DNA of 16,050 bases from Candolleomyces eurysporus (taxonomy: Eukaryota; Basidiomycota; Agaricomycetes; Agaricales; Psathyrellaceae): assembly GCA_027579435.1 (NCBI GenBank), contig JANBPK010000042.1, forward strand, positions 1-16,050, read 5' to 3'. The position numbers and the translations under genes are program-made. Shown here piece by piece: positions 1 through 8,700 of this stretch. How positions within the stretch are numbered: the stretch's first letter is position 1; every line of letters starts with the position of its first letter. The notes beneath the pieces are model-generated. The model worked only from the letters and a program-made list of their open reading frames with translations, was not told where the DNA came from and did no database searches.

Positions 1-269
1 CACTTCGCGACCTTGTCAAATTACTCCGAGCCATGTACGAAGAAACCCGCGCACTCTCCCACCTCCAAGAGGCAATACTCCATTGTGAGGAACTCTTCAC
101 GTTTCATTATCCTGTTGGGCATCGGGATCGAGCCAATACCCTCGACAATTTGATATCCCTCCTCCAGATGCGCTTCGATGCTACGGGACAAGAGGAAGAT
201 CTTGCCAAGATCACGACATTGGAAGAAGCACGTCAATTGTCAGCTTCATCTCTGGAGTCCACGACATGA
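1..269 (+). CDS. C-terminal end of a NACHT-TPR type protein (5' part outside window)
   Basis: The frame is open from base 3 to a TGA at 267-269 and gives 88 residues. They align almost end to end with the last part of the protein encoded at 2458-5181. Both contain a MYEETRALSHLQEAI stretch, then HCEEL, FHYPVGHRDR, a Q-M-x-FDATGQ block and a tail of AKITTL..QLSASS. The left copy is one codon shorter near the end. The ATG at 33 is internal, because the coding similarity continues upstream of it to the window edge. The segment is the helical tail that follows the last TPR unit in the paralogue. Whether the missing 5' part carries an intact NACHT domain cannot be seen. No premature stop is present in the visible part, so it may be a functional tandem paralogue. 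Confidence 0.8.
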   Translation, partial: LRDLVKLLRAMYEETRALSHLQEAILHCEELFTFHYPVGHRDRANTLDNLISLLQMRFDATGQEEDLAKITTLEEARQLSASSLESTT

Positions 270-869
270 CTGCACCAACGTGGTATTTGTTGGATACGAG
301 CGATCTTTGTTTGTCTAGACGTCTATCCCTTCATCGGACTCTATGAATGTTTAGTACTGTTCCATCTACCATCATCTATATTTTCTAGTTACCCTTTTGC
401 ATCTCTTCATACTGTAGATGTAGATGGATTCTTCATTGTAACAGGATGCTGAAAATCCCAACGCGTGATTTCACTCAGTTCGTGAGTTTATTGTCCGGAT
501 TCCTTTACTGTGTATCCCCAGTCTACTTCGAGCTATTATTCATATCGCAGAGTTGTCAACGACCATATACAGCGTAACCAGGCACGCACGATTGAAGCTG
601 AGTCCTCTCAGCATCAGGTCGGGAACTCCGCACGAGCACAGGAACATCCGAGAAGGGACATACAGTTGTACACTGTCCCAAAGAGCCCCAAAAACTTGAG
701 CACTGCACGCCATCTGGGCTCTAGTCCGTGCTCCGTGAATCACAACCAGGACGGAGGTGTAGTCGTCGAGAAGCGAGGAAATTTTGTTGATTAACGCCCA
801 GATATATTCACGTAAACATTGTCAATGTCTGCGAATCCAAACTTACGATTCATTACGGTCAGCGACAAG
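1..869. repeat. Left copy of a segmental duplication (partner 4910-5738)
   Basis: The coding end, the 3' flank and a distal block all recur in the same order near 4910-5738. Shared landmarks after the stop codon are GTTGGA(T/C)ACGAGCGAT, a CATATCGCA block near 540, AGTCCGTGCTCCG near 724, GGAGGTGTAGTCGTCGAG near 753, and GTCAGCGACAA at 859. The orientation is the same, so this is a direct duplication. The 3' flank has diverged with small indels, more than the coding end. The stretch 270-869 holds no gene that I recognise. Its ORFs at 510-794 (plus) and 540-743 (minus) are discussed in the findings. Confidence 0.8.
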
Positions 870-875
870 ATAGAA

Positions 876-1008
876 GAGTCGCGATTAGGGATATGCACTT
901 TGATAGGAATCACGCCGTGAATATGAATTTAGTTAGCAAACGAGGGGCAAAAATCAAAGGCAAAATACAGCTCGGCTATACTCCGCTTTCATTTCCATAA
1001 CGATTTCG
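876..1008 (-). pseudogene. Relic of VPS15 exon 5 end, intron 5 and most of exon 6
   Basis: Positions 876-973 align without gaps to 10027-10124 of the VPS15 gene, at roughly three quarters identity by eye. After a 34-bp deletion the match resumes at 978-1008 against 10163-10193. On the minus strand, the exon 6 part reads GVIPIKVHIPNRDSS against DVIPVEVHIPNRDSR in the intact gene. The exon 5 part keeps EIVMEMKAEY against ETAMEVNVEY. The deletion removes the end of exon 5 and its splice donor. Nothing recognisable as VPS15 lies upstream or downstream of these 133 bases, so the piece cannot encode a protein. It abuts the end of the duplicated NLR 3' flank (869). Confidence 0.75.
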
Positions 1009-1696
1009 GAGGCGCTGGAACTGGGAGGGTGCATTGGGAACGCTCGTGCAAACGCTATAAGTCGAGGACGTTGGGACACTTAGCTTGTACTCCGCATTTG
1101 CCATGCCCACTTGAGCCGGGATATTGAGTAGCGCACCTTTGAGCTCGGTTATGGATTTTCCGTTCTTGCTGCTCGAGTATAGAAGGAGGAAATGGGTTGT
1201 TTCAGCCATGGCCCATGCCAGTGACGCTTGTTAACAATCATGCGCGTGTGAAATCAGACTTGCTAAGCCTGAGGCAATACAAAGAAAGCATGTTATGGTC
1301 AGGAGCGAACAGCGACGACAACGAAGTCCGCACACTGGCACTTCATCCTTGCACTCCAGCATCTCAAAACAGACTCCGACGTATGTCAATCAATTCATGA
1401 TTTTATCTGGGAGGTCTGAGATACATTTTCGCAGAATCGGAGGCGGGGGACCTTCTCTCTCCCATTTGACCCTCGAATCATGACGACAGTAACTTCATGT
1501 ACCCCAAATGCACTACAGTTGATACCAGTCCCTCATCCCGCTCGCCAAAATGGAGATTGATCATCATCAATCTCAACCTACTCGCTTCGTCCCAACCTCC
1601 TTGCACCTTGTTTGCTCGCCAATTCCCTATAGAACCCCTTAGACCTGGGTGGAGTGCAACACGGTGCGCCTGGTGCGCTCTTGGATTTACAGATAG
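1009..1696. other. Intergenic stretch without a recognisable gene
   Basis: Several short ORFs exist (976-1209 minus, 1197-1400, 1295-1483 and 1497-1757 plus). None shows a domain, splice pattern or similarity that I recognise, and they overlap one another on both strands. The stretch lies between the VPS15 relic and the inverted-repeat element. It is best read as decayed or unconstrained sequence. Confidence 0.5.
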
Positions 1697-1729
1697 TTAC
1701 AGCTGTCGGCAAAATCGTAGACGTTTTCC
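1697..1729 (+). repeat. Left terminal inverted repeat of the MITE
   Basis: These 33 bases are the exact reverse complement of 2115-2147. They begin TTACAGCTGTCGGC and end CGTTTTCC. Confidence 0.9.
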
Positions 1730-2144
1730 ATTTTTTCTGGATGTGCGCCCTTTCTGAGTAAGCAACCAAAAACGGCTACGTGACGCCATGATCCCGCTGC
1801 GGTGGTTGAGTTTGGAGGTTGGCTTTTCCTCCACCCATGATGGCGATGTCTAATATATATATATACAATACCCTACGCTACATACTCTATCAGTCTACCA
1901 ACCACCAACATCACCTCAATGTCTCAGTACCTAAATATTCACTCTCAGCCAGTGCCTGCCCATGGGCACTAGGCGGAGTATATGCTCAGTGAGGCAAACG
2001 TTGCTAAAAGGCCCTGAGCCCAAGACTTCTCTCCATACCAGGAGCTCCAGCACCCGCATTACTTAGACTAAATTCGGTATCTTATATAAGGAAGGGCGCA
2101 CGGCNAAAAAAAAAGGAAAACGTCTACGATTTTGCCGACAGCTG
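1700..2144. mobile_element. MITE-like non-autonomous DNA transposon, Tc1/mariner type
   Basis: The element is 445 bp, bounded by inverted repeats that begin CAGCTGTCGGC and end GCCGACAGCTG. On each side the next two bases are TA, the target duplication typical of Tc1/mariner elements. The perfect inverted repeat is 33 bp including the flanking TTA/TAA. Looser pairing continues inward through a poly-A/T run to TGCGCCC near 1744, about 57 bp in all. No transposase ORF fits in the interior, so the element would need a transposase supplied in trans. It contains an (AT)n tract and a promoter-like core, listed separately. The superfamily assignment rests only on the TA and the CAG ends. Confidence 0.7.
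1853..1972 (+). promoter_or_regulatory. Promoter-like core and 17-codon ORF inside the MITE
   Basis: An alternating AT tract at 1853-1866 is followed about 55 bases later by a pyrimidine/A-rich leader (CCACCAACATCACCTCA) and an ATG at 1919. This layout resembles a basidiomycete TATA box, 5' UTR and start codon. The ORF at 1919-1972 has 17 codons (MSQYLNIHSQPVPAHGH) and then a stop. It could be a captured host first exon, a leader peptide or chance. No similarity is claimed. Confidence 0.3.
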
Positions 2145-2147
2145 TAA
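2115..2147 (-). repeat. Right terminal inverted repeat of the MITE
   Basis: These 33 bases are the exact reverse complement of 1697-1729. On the inner side lies a run of A preceded by a single N at 2105, which probably marks an uncertain homopolymer length. Confidence 0.9.
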
Positions 2148-2167
2148 ATGACGGGCCTAAGCACCCA

Positions 2168-2191
2168 GCAGGTCATGAATGCATGACCTGC
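2168..2191. repeat. Perfect 10-bp hairpin with 4-base loop
   Basis: The arms GCAGGTCATG and CATGACCTGC flank the loop AATG. The hairpin lies 21 bases outside the right end of the MITE, upstream of the NACHT-TPR gene. Its function is unknown. Confidence 0.7.
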
Positions 2192-2200
2192 CGTAATTAA

Positions 2201-2457
2201 ACCGTATGTGGGAAACAGAGGTCCACAGCAGTAGCGGTTCGTTCTCTTCCGCCATCATCCCATCGCTGCGACTGCCTAGCACCTATTGACTCTACAGCAT
2301 CCTTTCCCCAACATCCCAGAGACGCACCTGAGATCGAAAGCATCCAACTGCGCTCCTACCATCAAGTAGTACCGGTAAGTATCAGTATGGATTGTGCTGT
2401 CCATATTTATCCCTCTTGATCTGACTACATAACTGACTGTTCTTTGTGTAGGTGCCA
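2201..2457 (+). other. 5' region of the NACHT-TPR gene with a possible upstream exon
   Basis: The frame that would join the gene in phase is open from 2201, just after a TAA, to a good donor (GTAAGT) at 2375. A matching acceptor TGTAG ends at 2451, giving a 77-nt intron. The encoded end reads HPRDAPEIESIQLRSYHQVV and would run straight into the annotated first exon. There is no ATG in this open stretch. Either a further 5' exon lies upstream, or it was lost, perhaps when the MITE inserted (its right end is 54 bp away), or translation starts at 2458. Confidence 0.45.
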
Positions 2458-5181
2458 ATGAACGTCTTGCCAGGATCCCAAAATGCGCAGATAGGACATA
2501 TGGTAGTTAACCATGTCGAGGGATGCTTCTACCAGCACGGTTCGCTCATTAGCGCCGAGCAGAGGAGTAAGTGGTGGATTTAGCGATGTCGTCTGGAAAA
2601 CGTTAACCATTCACCTCTAGGCTTATTCGACATTCTTCAGCCCATCACCGATGCATCCCATACTCGCAATCGAAAACGGTCACCTCCTGACTCTGCTTGC
2701 TTTCCTGGTACGAGGCTACAGGTGGTCGAGAACGTTAACAACTGGGCAAGGAGCGATATCACGACTGTGTCGGAACCTCATGTGCGCTGGATGCATGGAT
2801 ATGTCGGATCTGGAAAATCTTCCATATCTCAGGAGGTCTGTGAGACGTCCAAGCGGGAGGATAGGCCGGTCATAAGCTTCTTTTTCTTCCGAAACGCAGG
2901 CGATAGAAGCAAGATTGGGAGACTTCCAACGACTTTAGCAAGTCAGATGGCAGCGGCTATCCCCCAGACAGAACCCTTCATACGCGAAGCTGTACAACGC
3001 AACCCGGCAGTGCTATCACCAGCGGGGGAAGCTGTTTCTCTACAAGACCGGATGCAGTGCTTGGTCTATGAACCATTCAAAGCACTTGTTCGGAAGAAGA
3101 AAAGGGTCAGGGCGTTGACGCAAGGCCCCTTCCTCATGGTGCTGGATGGGTTGGACGAGTGTGATGACAAAGACGAAGTTCAGGAGCTCATCGATGGAAT
3201 GTTGGCGTTTTTCAACGACAATCCCCTTATTCCCCTCCTCGTCTTTATCACGAGCCGGGTCGAAGAGCACATCCAATCCCGCCTGAACGTTCCAGCGGTC
3301 AGGTTGGACAACCTTGTGGACCATTGCTCCGATGACGATATCACCACCTTCCTGCAAATTCTTTTCGAGGATGGATGTAGGCGGAACTCGGTCATTCGAG
3401 CCTACGTTCGGCAGCACGGAGAGTGGCCTACCCAGAGCGACCGACGCAAACTTGTTCAACATATCGGGGGATCGTTCATTTTCGCCTCAGCCGTGTTTAA
3501 ATTCATTATGGCGATGAACACCGAGTCAAACGACCCACGAACACCAATGGATCGCCTTCCCTTGGCCCTCGAGATGAATCCCGGCCTGGATGGGCTTTAC
3601 GCACAAACATTGGCCCGCTCTCAACACCTCCCCCACTTCTCCGATATCATATCAACCATCGCACTCCTTTCGGCACCACTTTCGATATCGGCGATCGCAG
3701 AGCTCCTCGGAATCCATATCTATGAGGTTGTCAATGTCCTCGTGAACCTGCAGGCAATCATTCAAGTTCCAGGAACAGACGATATACCTGTCACACTCTG
3801 CCACACCTCCCTCCGCGACTTCTTGACTACTCAAAGTCGATCGGGCGATTTCTTTGCGCACCCGTGCCATCATGTCCGTCTCTACCTTCGTTCCCTTGAG
3901 TGTAGACTCAAGTATCTGCGACAGGATCCAGGGTCATTTGTTCGCTCCGGCGAACAGATTCCTGCCGTTGCGGAATATGCTTATAGATATTTGCACCATC
4001 ATTCAGACGGCGGGCTGGGCTGTTTCAAGCCATCGGAGTACAGTTCTGCTATCCACCTCTGTCGCGAGGCACTTGCGCTCCAACCTCGGACTCCCGATAA
4101 AATTATGGTCCTGGCCGCTGTATATCGTGACCGTGCCAGTCAGACCGAGTCTCTCACGGACATGGACGAAGCCATTGCCCTGCATCGTGAAGCACTCAAA
4201 CTTCTACCATCGCCTCATCTGGACAGCTCAAATTTACTCAACAATTTCGGCAATGCACTCATGGATCGCCATTGGCTCACAGGGACCATGGCTGACCTTG
4301 AGGAGGCCATTTCCGTGTATTCTGAAGCACTCAACCTTCAACCGTTGTTTCATCCATTTCGCTCAAACTCACTCGAAAATCTTGGCCGTGTACTCCTGGA
4401 TCGTCATGAGTACACAGGATCCACGACTGACCTTGAGGAGGGCATTTCCCTGCTTCGTGAAGCACTCGGACCTGGACCATTGCCTCATCCGAGTCGCTCG
4501 TTTCCACTCATGACTCTTGGCAGAGCACTCATGATTCGCCATAGGCTCACGAAAACCAAGGCTGATCTTGAGGAGGGTATTTCCTTGCTTCGTGAAGCAA
4601 TCAAATTTCGAACGTTCGCTCATCCGCTTCGCCCAGAGTCACTCTACAGCCTTGGCACTGCACTCGTGGAAAGTCATGAGCGCACAGGAACCCTGGCTGA
4701 CCTTGAAGAGGCCATTGCCCTGTATCGTGAAGAACTTGAACTTCTCCCATCGCCTCATCCGCATCGCCCATACACACTCAACGGTCTCGGCACTGCACTC
4801 GCAAAGCGTCAACAGTGCACAGGAATTCTGGCTGACCTGGACGAGGCCATTTCCCTCTTTCACCAAGCCCTTGAACTTTGGCCACCATCTCGTCCAAATC
4901 GCTCATATCTACTCCGCAACCTTGTCACATCTCTCCAAGCCATGTACGAAGAAACCCGCGCACTCTCCCATCTCCAAGAGGCAATAACTCACTGCGAAGA
5001 ACTCCTCGCATTTCATTATCCTGTTGGGCACAGGGACCGAGTCTATTACCTCCACCAATTGTCTTCTCTTTTCCAGATGCACTTCGATGCTACGGGGCAA
5101 TGCGAAGATTTTGCCAAGATCACAACATTGAAAGAAGAAGTAGATCAATTGTCAGCTTCATCCACAGAGCCCGCGACATAA
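2458..5181 (+). CDS. NACHT-TPR protein, candidate fungal NLR
   Basis: Exons are 2458-2566 and 2621-5181, with a 54-nt intron, giving 889 residues from the ATG at 2458. The domains in order are: a short N-terminus with GSQNAQIGHMVV; a CFPGTR linker; a NACHT NTPase with P-loop GYVGSGKSS (about residue 96), Walker B LMVLDGLDECDD (about 208) and FITSR; an intermediate helical region; and TPR-like repeats from about residue 508. Six repeat units have an exact 45-residue period with DLEEAI..REAL signatures. NACHT-repeat proteins of fungi act as NTP-driven switches in non-self recognition and incompatibility. That role is inferred from the family. No HET, lipase or other effector domain is visible, and no C-terminal CHAT domain, which some related TPR proteins carry. 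The start is uncertain (see 2201-2457). The C-terminus and 3' flank match the partial gene at 1-269. Confidence 0.82.
4036..4880 (+). repeat. In-frame 135-bp tandem repeats encoding 45-residue TPR units
   Basis: The same motif (G(C/G)(C/T)ATT.CC...) recurs at 4171, 4306, 4441, 4576, 4711 and 4846, each exactly 135 bases after the last. The encoded unit runs roughly as HP.R...L..LG.AL..R....G...DLEEAI.L.REAL. The equal spacing with no indels means every unit stays in frame. Confidence 0.9.
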
Positions 5182-5738
5182 TTGTGCTAACATGGGTTGG
5201 TCGCAGCGCCGGGGGGGGGGGAATATTGTTACGAGCTGCATGTACGTTGTTTTGTTTCTTCGGTAGAAGATTTGTTGGACACGAGCGATGTTCGTCTTCT
5301 TATCCCTTCACCTGACTCTATCCATTTCTACCGTCATTCCTTTTACCGTCATCTATTCTTGTAGTTACCTTTTGCGTGTATCTGTAGATTGATTCTCCAT
5401 TATTCTCCGGTCAAGTTTAAACTATCCCTCATATCGCAAATCCGCCAAGGATGGTATATACAGTGTAACCGGTTACGCGCGATGGAAGCTGGGTCCTCTC
5501 GTGTCAGGGACACCCAGTCCATCCGTTGTGTCGACGTCAAAGAGTCCCAGCAACTTGAGCCCTGTACGCCATCTGGTCTCCAGTCCGTGCTCCGCAATTT
5601 ACAACAGGAAGGATGGAGGTGTAGTCGTCGAGGGATGAAAGAAGTTCCATTAACTTCATCAATGCCCAGATAGTTTCATACACACGCCGTCACCGTCTAC
5701 GAATCCGAACTTACGTTCCATTATAGTCAGCGACAAAA
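4910..5738. repeat. Right copy of the segmental duplication (partner 1-869)
   Basis: It covers the C-terminal coding end of the NACHT-TPR gene and its 3' flank up to GTCAGCGACAA at 5726. Just after the stop codon it carries extra sequence of about 75 bases that is absent from the left copy (about 5197-5269) and includes a run of 11 G at 5211-5221. The non-coding stretch 5182-5790 holds no gene I can support. It is the spacer between the NACHT-TPR gene and the convergent VPS15 gene. Confidence 0.8.
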
Positions 5739-5790
5739 TATGTATATGCCTCTAATTAAGATACCAAGACAAAAGTAGTATACAGATCAG

Positions 5791-8700
5791 CTATTCTACG
5801 AAATCCACACGCCAGACTTTGACAACGCCAGCCCGATCGCCGCTAACGATGCCGCCTCGGAACGGAGAGTCTATGCAAGCCAGAGCAGTAACAACATCTT
5901 GGTGGGCTTTCAAAAGATTCTGCTGATGCTGAGATATGAGGGAAATTCGTTGCGATGGTCGACTGGAATGTCCACCACTAGGGGTTGGCGGCCACGTTTC
6001 AACGTACGACGAAAGCACGTTACCGCTTGAACTGACAGCGCTTTAAATGCACAAAAACTTAGCTCCCAGTCTCAGTCTGGTATGCAATTAAGAAAACGCA
6101 CCTGTAAGTAGGCTTTTCGTGGTCTGAATCAAGCCCACTAAGAACGGTAGTCCTCTCAGCCTTGCCCAGATCCCACAGCCTCAACCGACGATCCTCTGAT
6201 CCAGTGATAACGAATCCTTTGGCTGCATTTCGAGAGGACACCGGATCCATGACAAACTCCCCAAATTCTGACCGGTGAGAGGTAGAAAATCCTCCAAAGT
6301 CGATGCCAACCACCATGGCACGTACATCCGGAGCGGGAGGAGGAACAATCTCGTCGTTGAAGGGACTCCGCATAGAGGCACGCCTCTCTGCCTCGGTCGT
6401 AGTCTGTCGAGCACGAACCAGGGCTGCAATCGCAGCTGCGGGGCTCGCATTGGATTCAGCACCTTGAGAAGGCTGTGGATCCGGTAGGGGGTCCGTTGGC
6501 GATCCAACTCTGACCACGAAAGACTCGACCAAAGTCGTATTCTCGATATCCCACACCTCCATTGCCGTAGCAGAAGTTCGGCTAGCACCTTTCCTGGACG
6601 CCTCCACCGCGACCATTATCCATTTACCTCGTCCTTTGGTAGGATGCACGACCAATTGATGGATCCTCCCCGTTCGACCTCCAGAAACTTGCCCAGCCTG
6701 CCAGCTCTTGAGCATGATTCCGAAACGCTTGTCCCAGAGGGACAGCATGCCAGTCGATGTGCCAACGACGATCCACGCTTTCTTCTTGTCCATACACAAT
6801 GCTGTAATTGGGCCGTAATGTCGAGGATTTTCCATTGTCTGGATGACCCGAATTGTCCGTAAATCGAGGAGGGTTATCGCAGAATGGGTTGTCGCATAAA
6901 TGAGAATCGACGCCGACTCTGCAATCGAAGAAGTGATGAGAATGGAATCCCAAAAATAATAGCATAGACGTACCAGTGCTGTAATGCGTCATGCATGTTA
7001 TATATTCGCCGACATGGTCGAGTCGGTGCTCCCTAACAACTTGCAGCTTGTTGTACTTTGGCAGTTGCCCACTTTGCGATACCTGAACCCGAACGACATG
7101 CAAACTCCCGTCGTCGGCTGCACTAGCAAAACAGTGGGTGCCTTCGATGATACAGACACACTTCACTCTTGCGTGATGCTGTCCATATGTATGCCGAGGT
7201 TTGCTCGTCACATTCCGCTCCAGTCGTGCAGTGTCCCAGATCTTCACGGTTCGATCGTCCGATCCAGTGACGAAGAATAGGTGGTCAGGAGACACGGCAA
7301 TGCTGGTGATGGTGTCCGAATGAGAATAGAGATTTCCAATGAGATTCGCTTCGACCTTCCGACTTCCACTGTCTCTTGCGGTGAAGCCATGCCTGGTCGC
7401 ATTCCGACGTCGAACCGGCCCATCGTGCACAGCTGGGCCAAAGTCTTGTTGGAGCTCCTTGTTGTTGTCGAGATAGAGGTTTTCAAGAAGGCTACTGATG
7501 CCTGGTTCTGGGCCATCTGAAAACGAAATATGAAAAACATAACACGAAAACGGCACGTTAGAACGAACCATAGGTCGATATGGGCAGCTGAGAAGGGACG
7601 CGAGGGCGATGCTGCCGCAGGGTAGCGGACATTGATAAGGGGGACGAGCGACCCGACGGGTCTGGAGAAGCAAGAAGGGAGTGGGCGTCGAAGAGCCCTG
7701 TGACCGTTGTCTTGGAAGATCCAACAGCGGGAGCCGCTTTCGAGCCATCGGCACTTCCAACATGAAGCCTGCTTGTGGGTTTCAAGGAGACAGAGTTTGC
7801 TGTCGACACCACAGACTCCGTCGGGCTAGGTGGTCTGTCTGGATTCGGGGATGATACAGATGGAGCGGAAGTAACTGATTGTGCAAAGGGGGAGGCCGCG
7901 CTGCGGGTATCGCGCGGCGTGTTGGCTGTAAGGGATGTGGCTGAGCCATTGATGGTCGCTAAACGTCTTCTCAAATCTTCGAAGGGTGCCCCACTGATGG
8001 GTTGATCAATGCTTGAAGCTCTATTGAAGCGCACTGGGCTCATAAGAGCCGATGTTCTGCTGGACGCGAACCTCCGGGATGATGCAAAAGAGAGGCGTGT
8101 GGCGGAAGAGGGGTCATTCCGTGATTTGAGGAACACGGTCTGGGGAACAACGCCGAGCTTCTGTAATTCGATATCTCCGATGACCTTCAGACTCATCCCA
8201 GCGTCGGGTTCGGAGCTCAAACGAGAGGAAAAGCTATCCATAACATGAGATGAGTTTTTGAGTAGATGTCGAAAACCGACCCACCTGGAGGTCGCATTAG
8301 CGAGTCTTAAGATATAGTCACGCATAGCCAGCAGCTTGCTTTCATCACTAGCTGTGAGCCCGAGCTGCTGAAGCTTGGTCATCTGTTCGTCGTCTCTGCG
8401 GTGGGCTTAGCACTTGTGTTATATGTCATCGACTCGAACTCACTGTTCTGACTTGGTGCGAGATATTGACCCTGCTCCTGCCTTCTTCATCGAGATAATG
8501 CTTTCTCGTGGAGACTCTAATTTGTTGCTGGTTCGTTTAGGTCGGCTCCAGAAACTATTCCTGTCAGCTTTCATTGCCCATTGGACAGATGCATCCAGTA
8601 TCTGCCTAGAAACCTATTTATGTGTCATCAAGAAAGTCTTGACCAAACAAAGGATGATAACCATACCGATGGCTTCATTGCGCGAAGTAGACTCATCGCG

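Noticed and set aside
976..1209. 77-residue minus ORF overlapping the VPS15 relic as a possible gene
   Set aside because: The VPS15-like reading lies in a different frame and the ORF has no recognisable domain or splice partners.
3040..3462. 140-residue minus-strand ORF inside the NACHT domain
   Set aside because: It is antisense to a clear NACHT coding frame, has no recognisable domain, and is best explained as a shadow of codon usage.
4036..4880. Possible CRISPR-like or satellite array
   Set aside because: The repeats are protein-coding TPR units that keep one frame, and the genome is eukaryotic.
3854..4987. Long alternative-frame ORFs (219 and 139 residues) over the TPR region
   Set aside because: They are by-products of the 135-bp repeats, which keep any stop-free alternative frame open in each unit.
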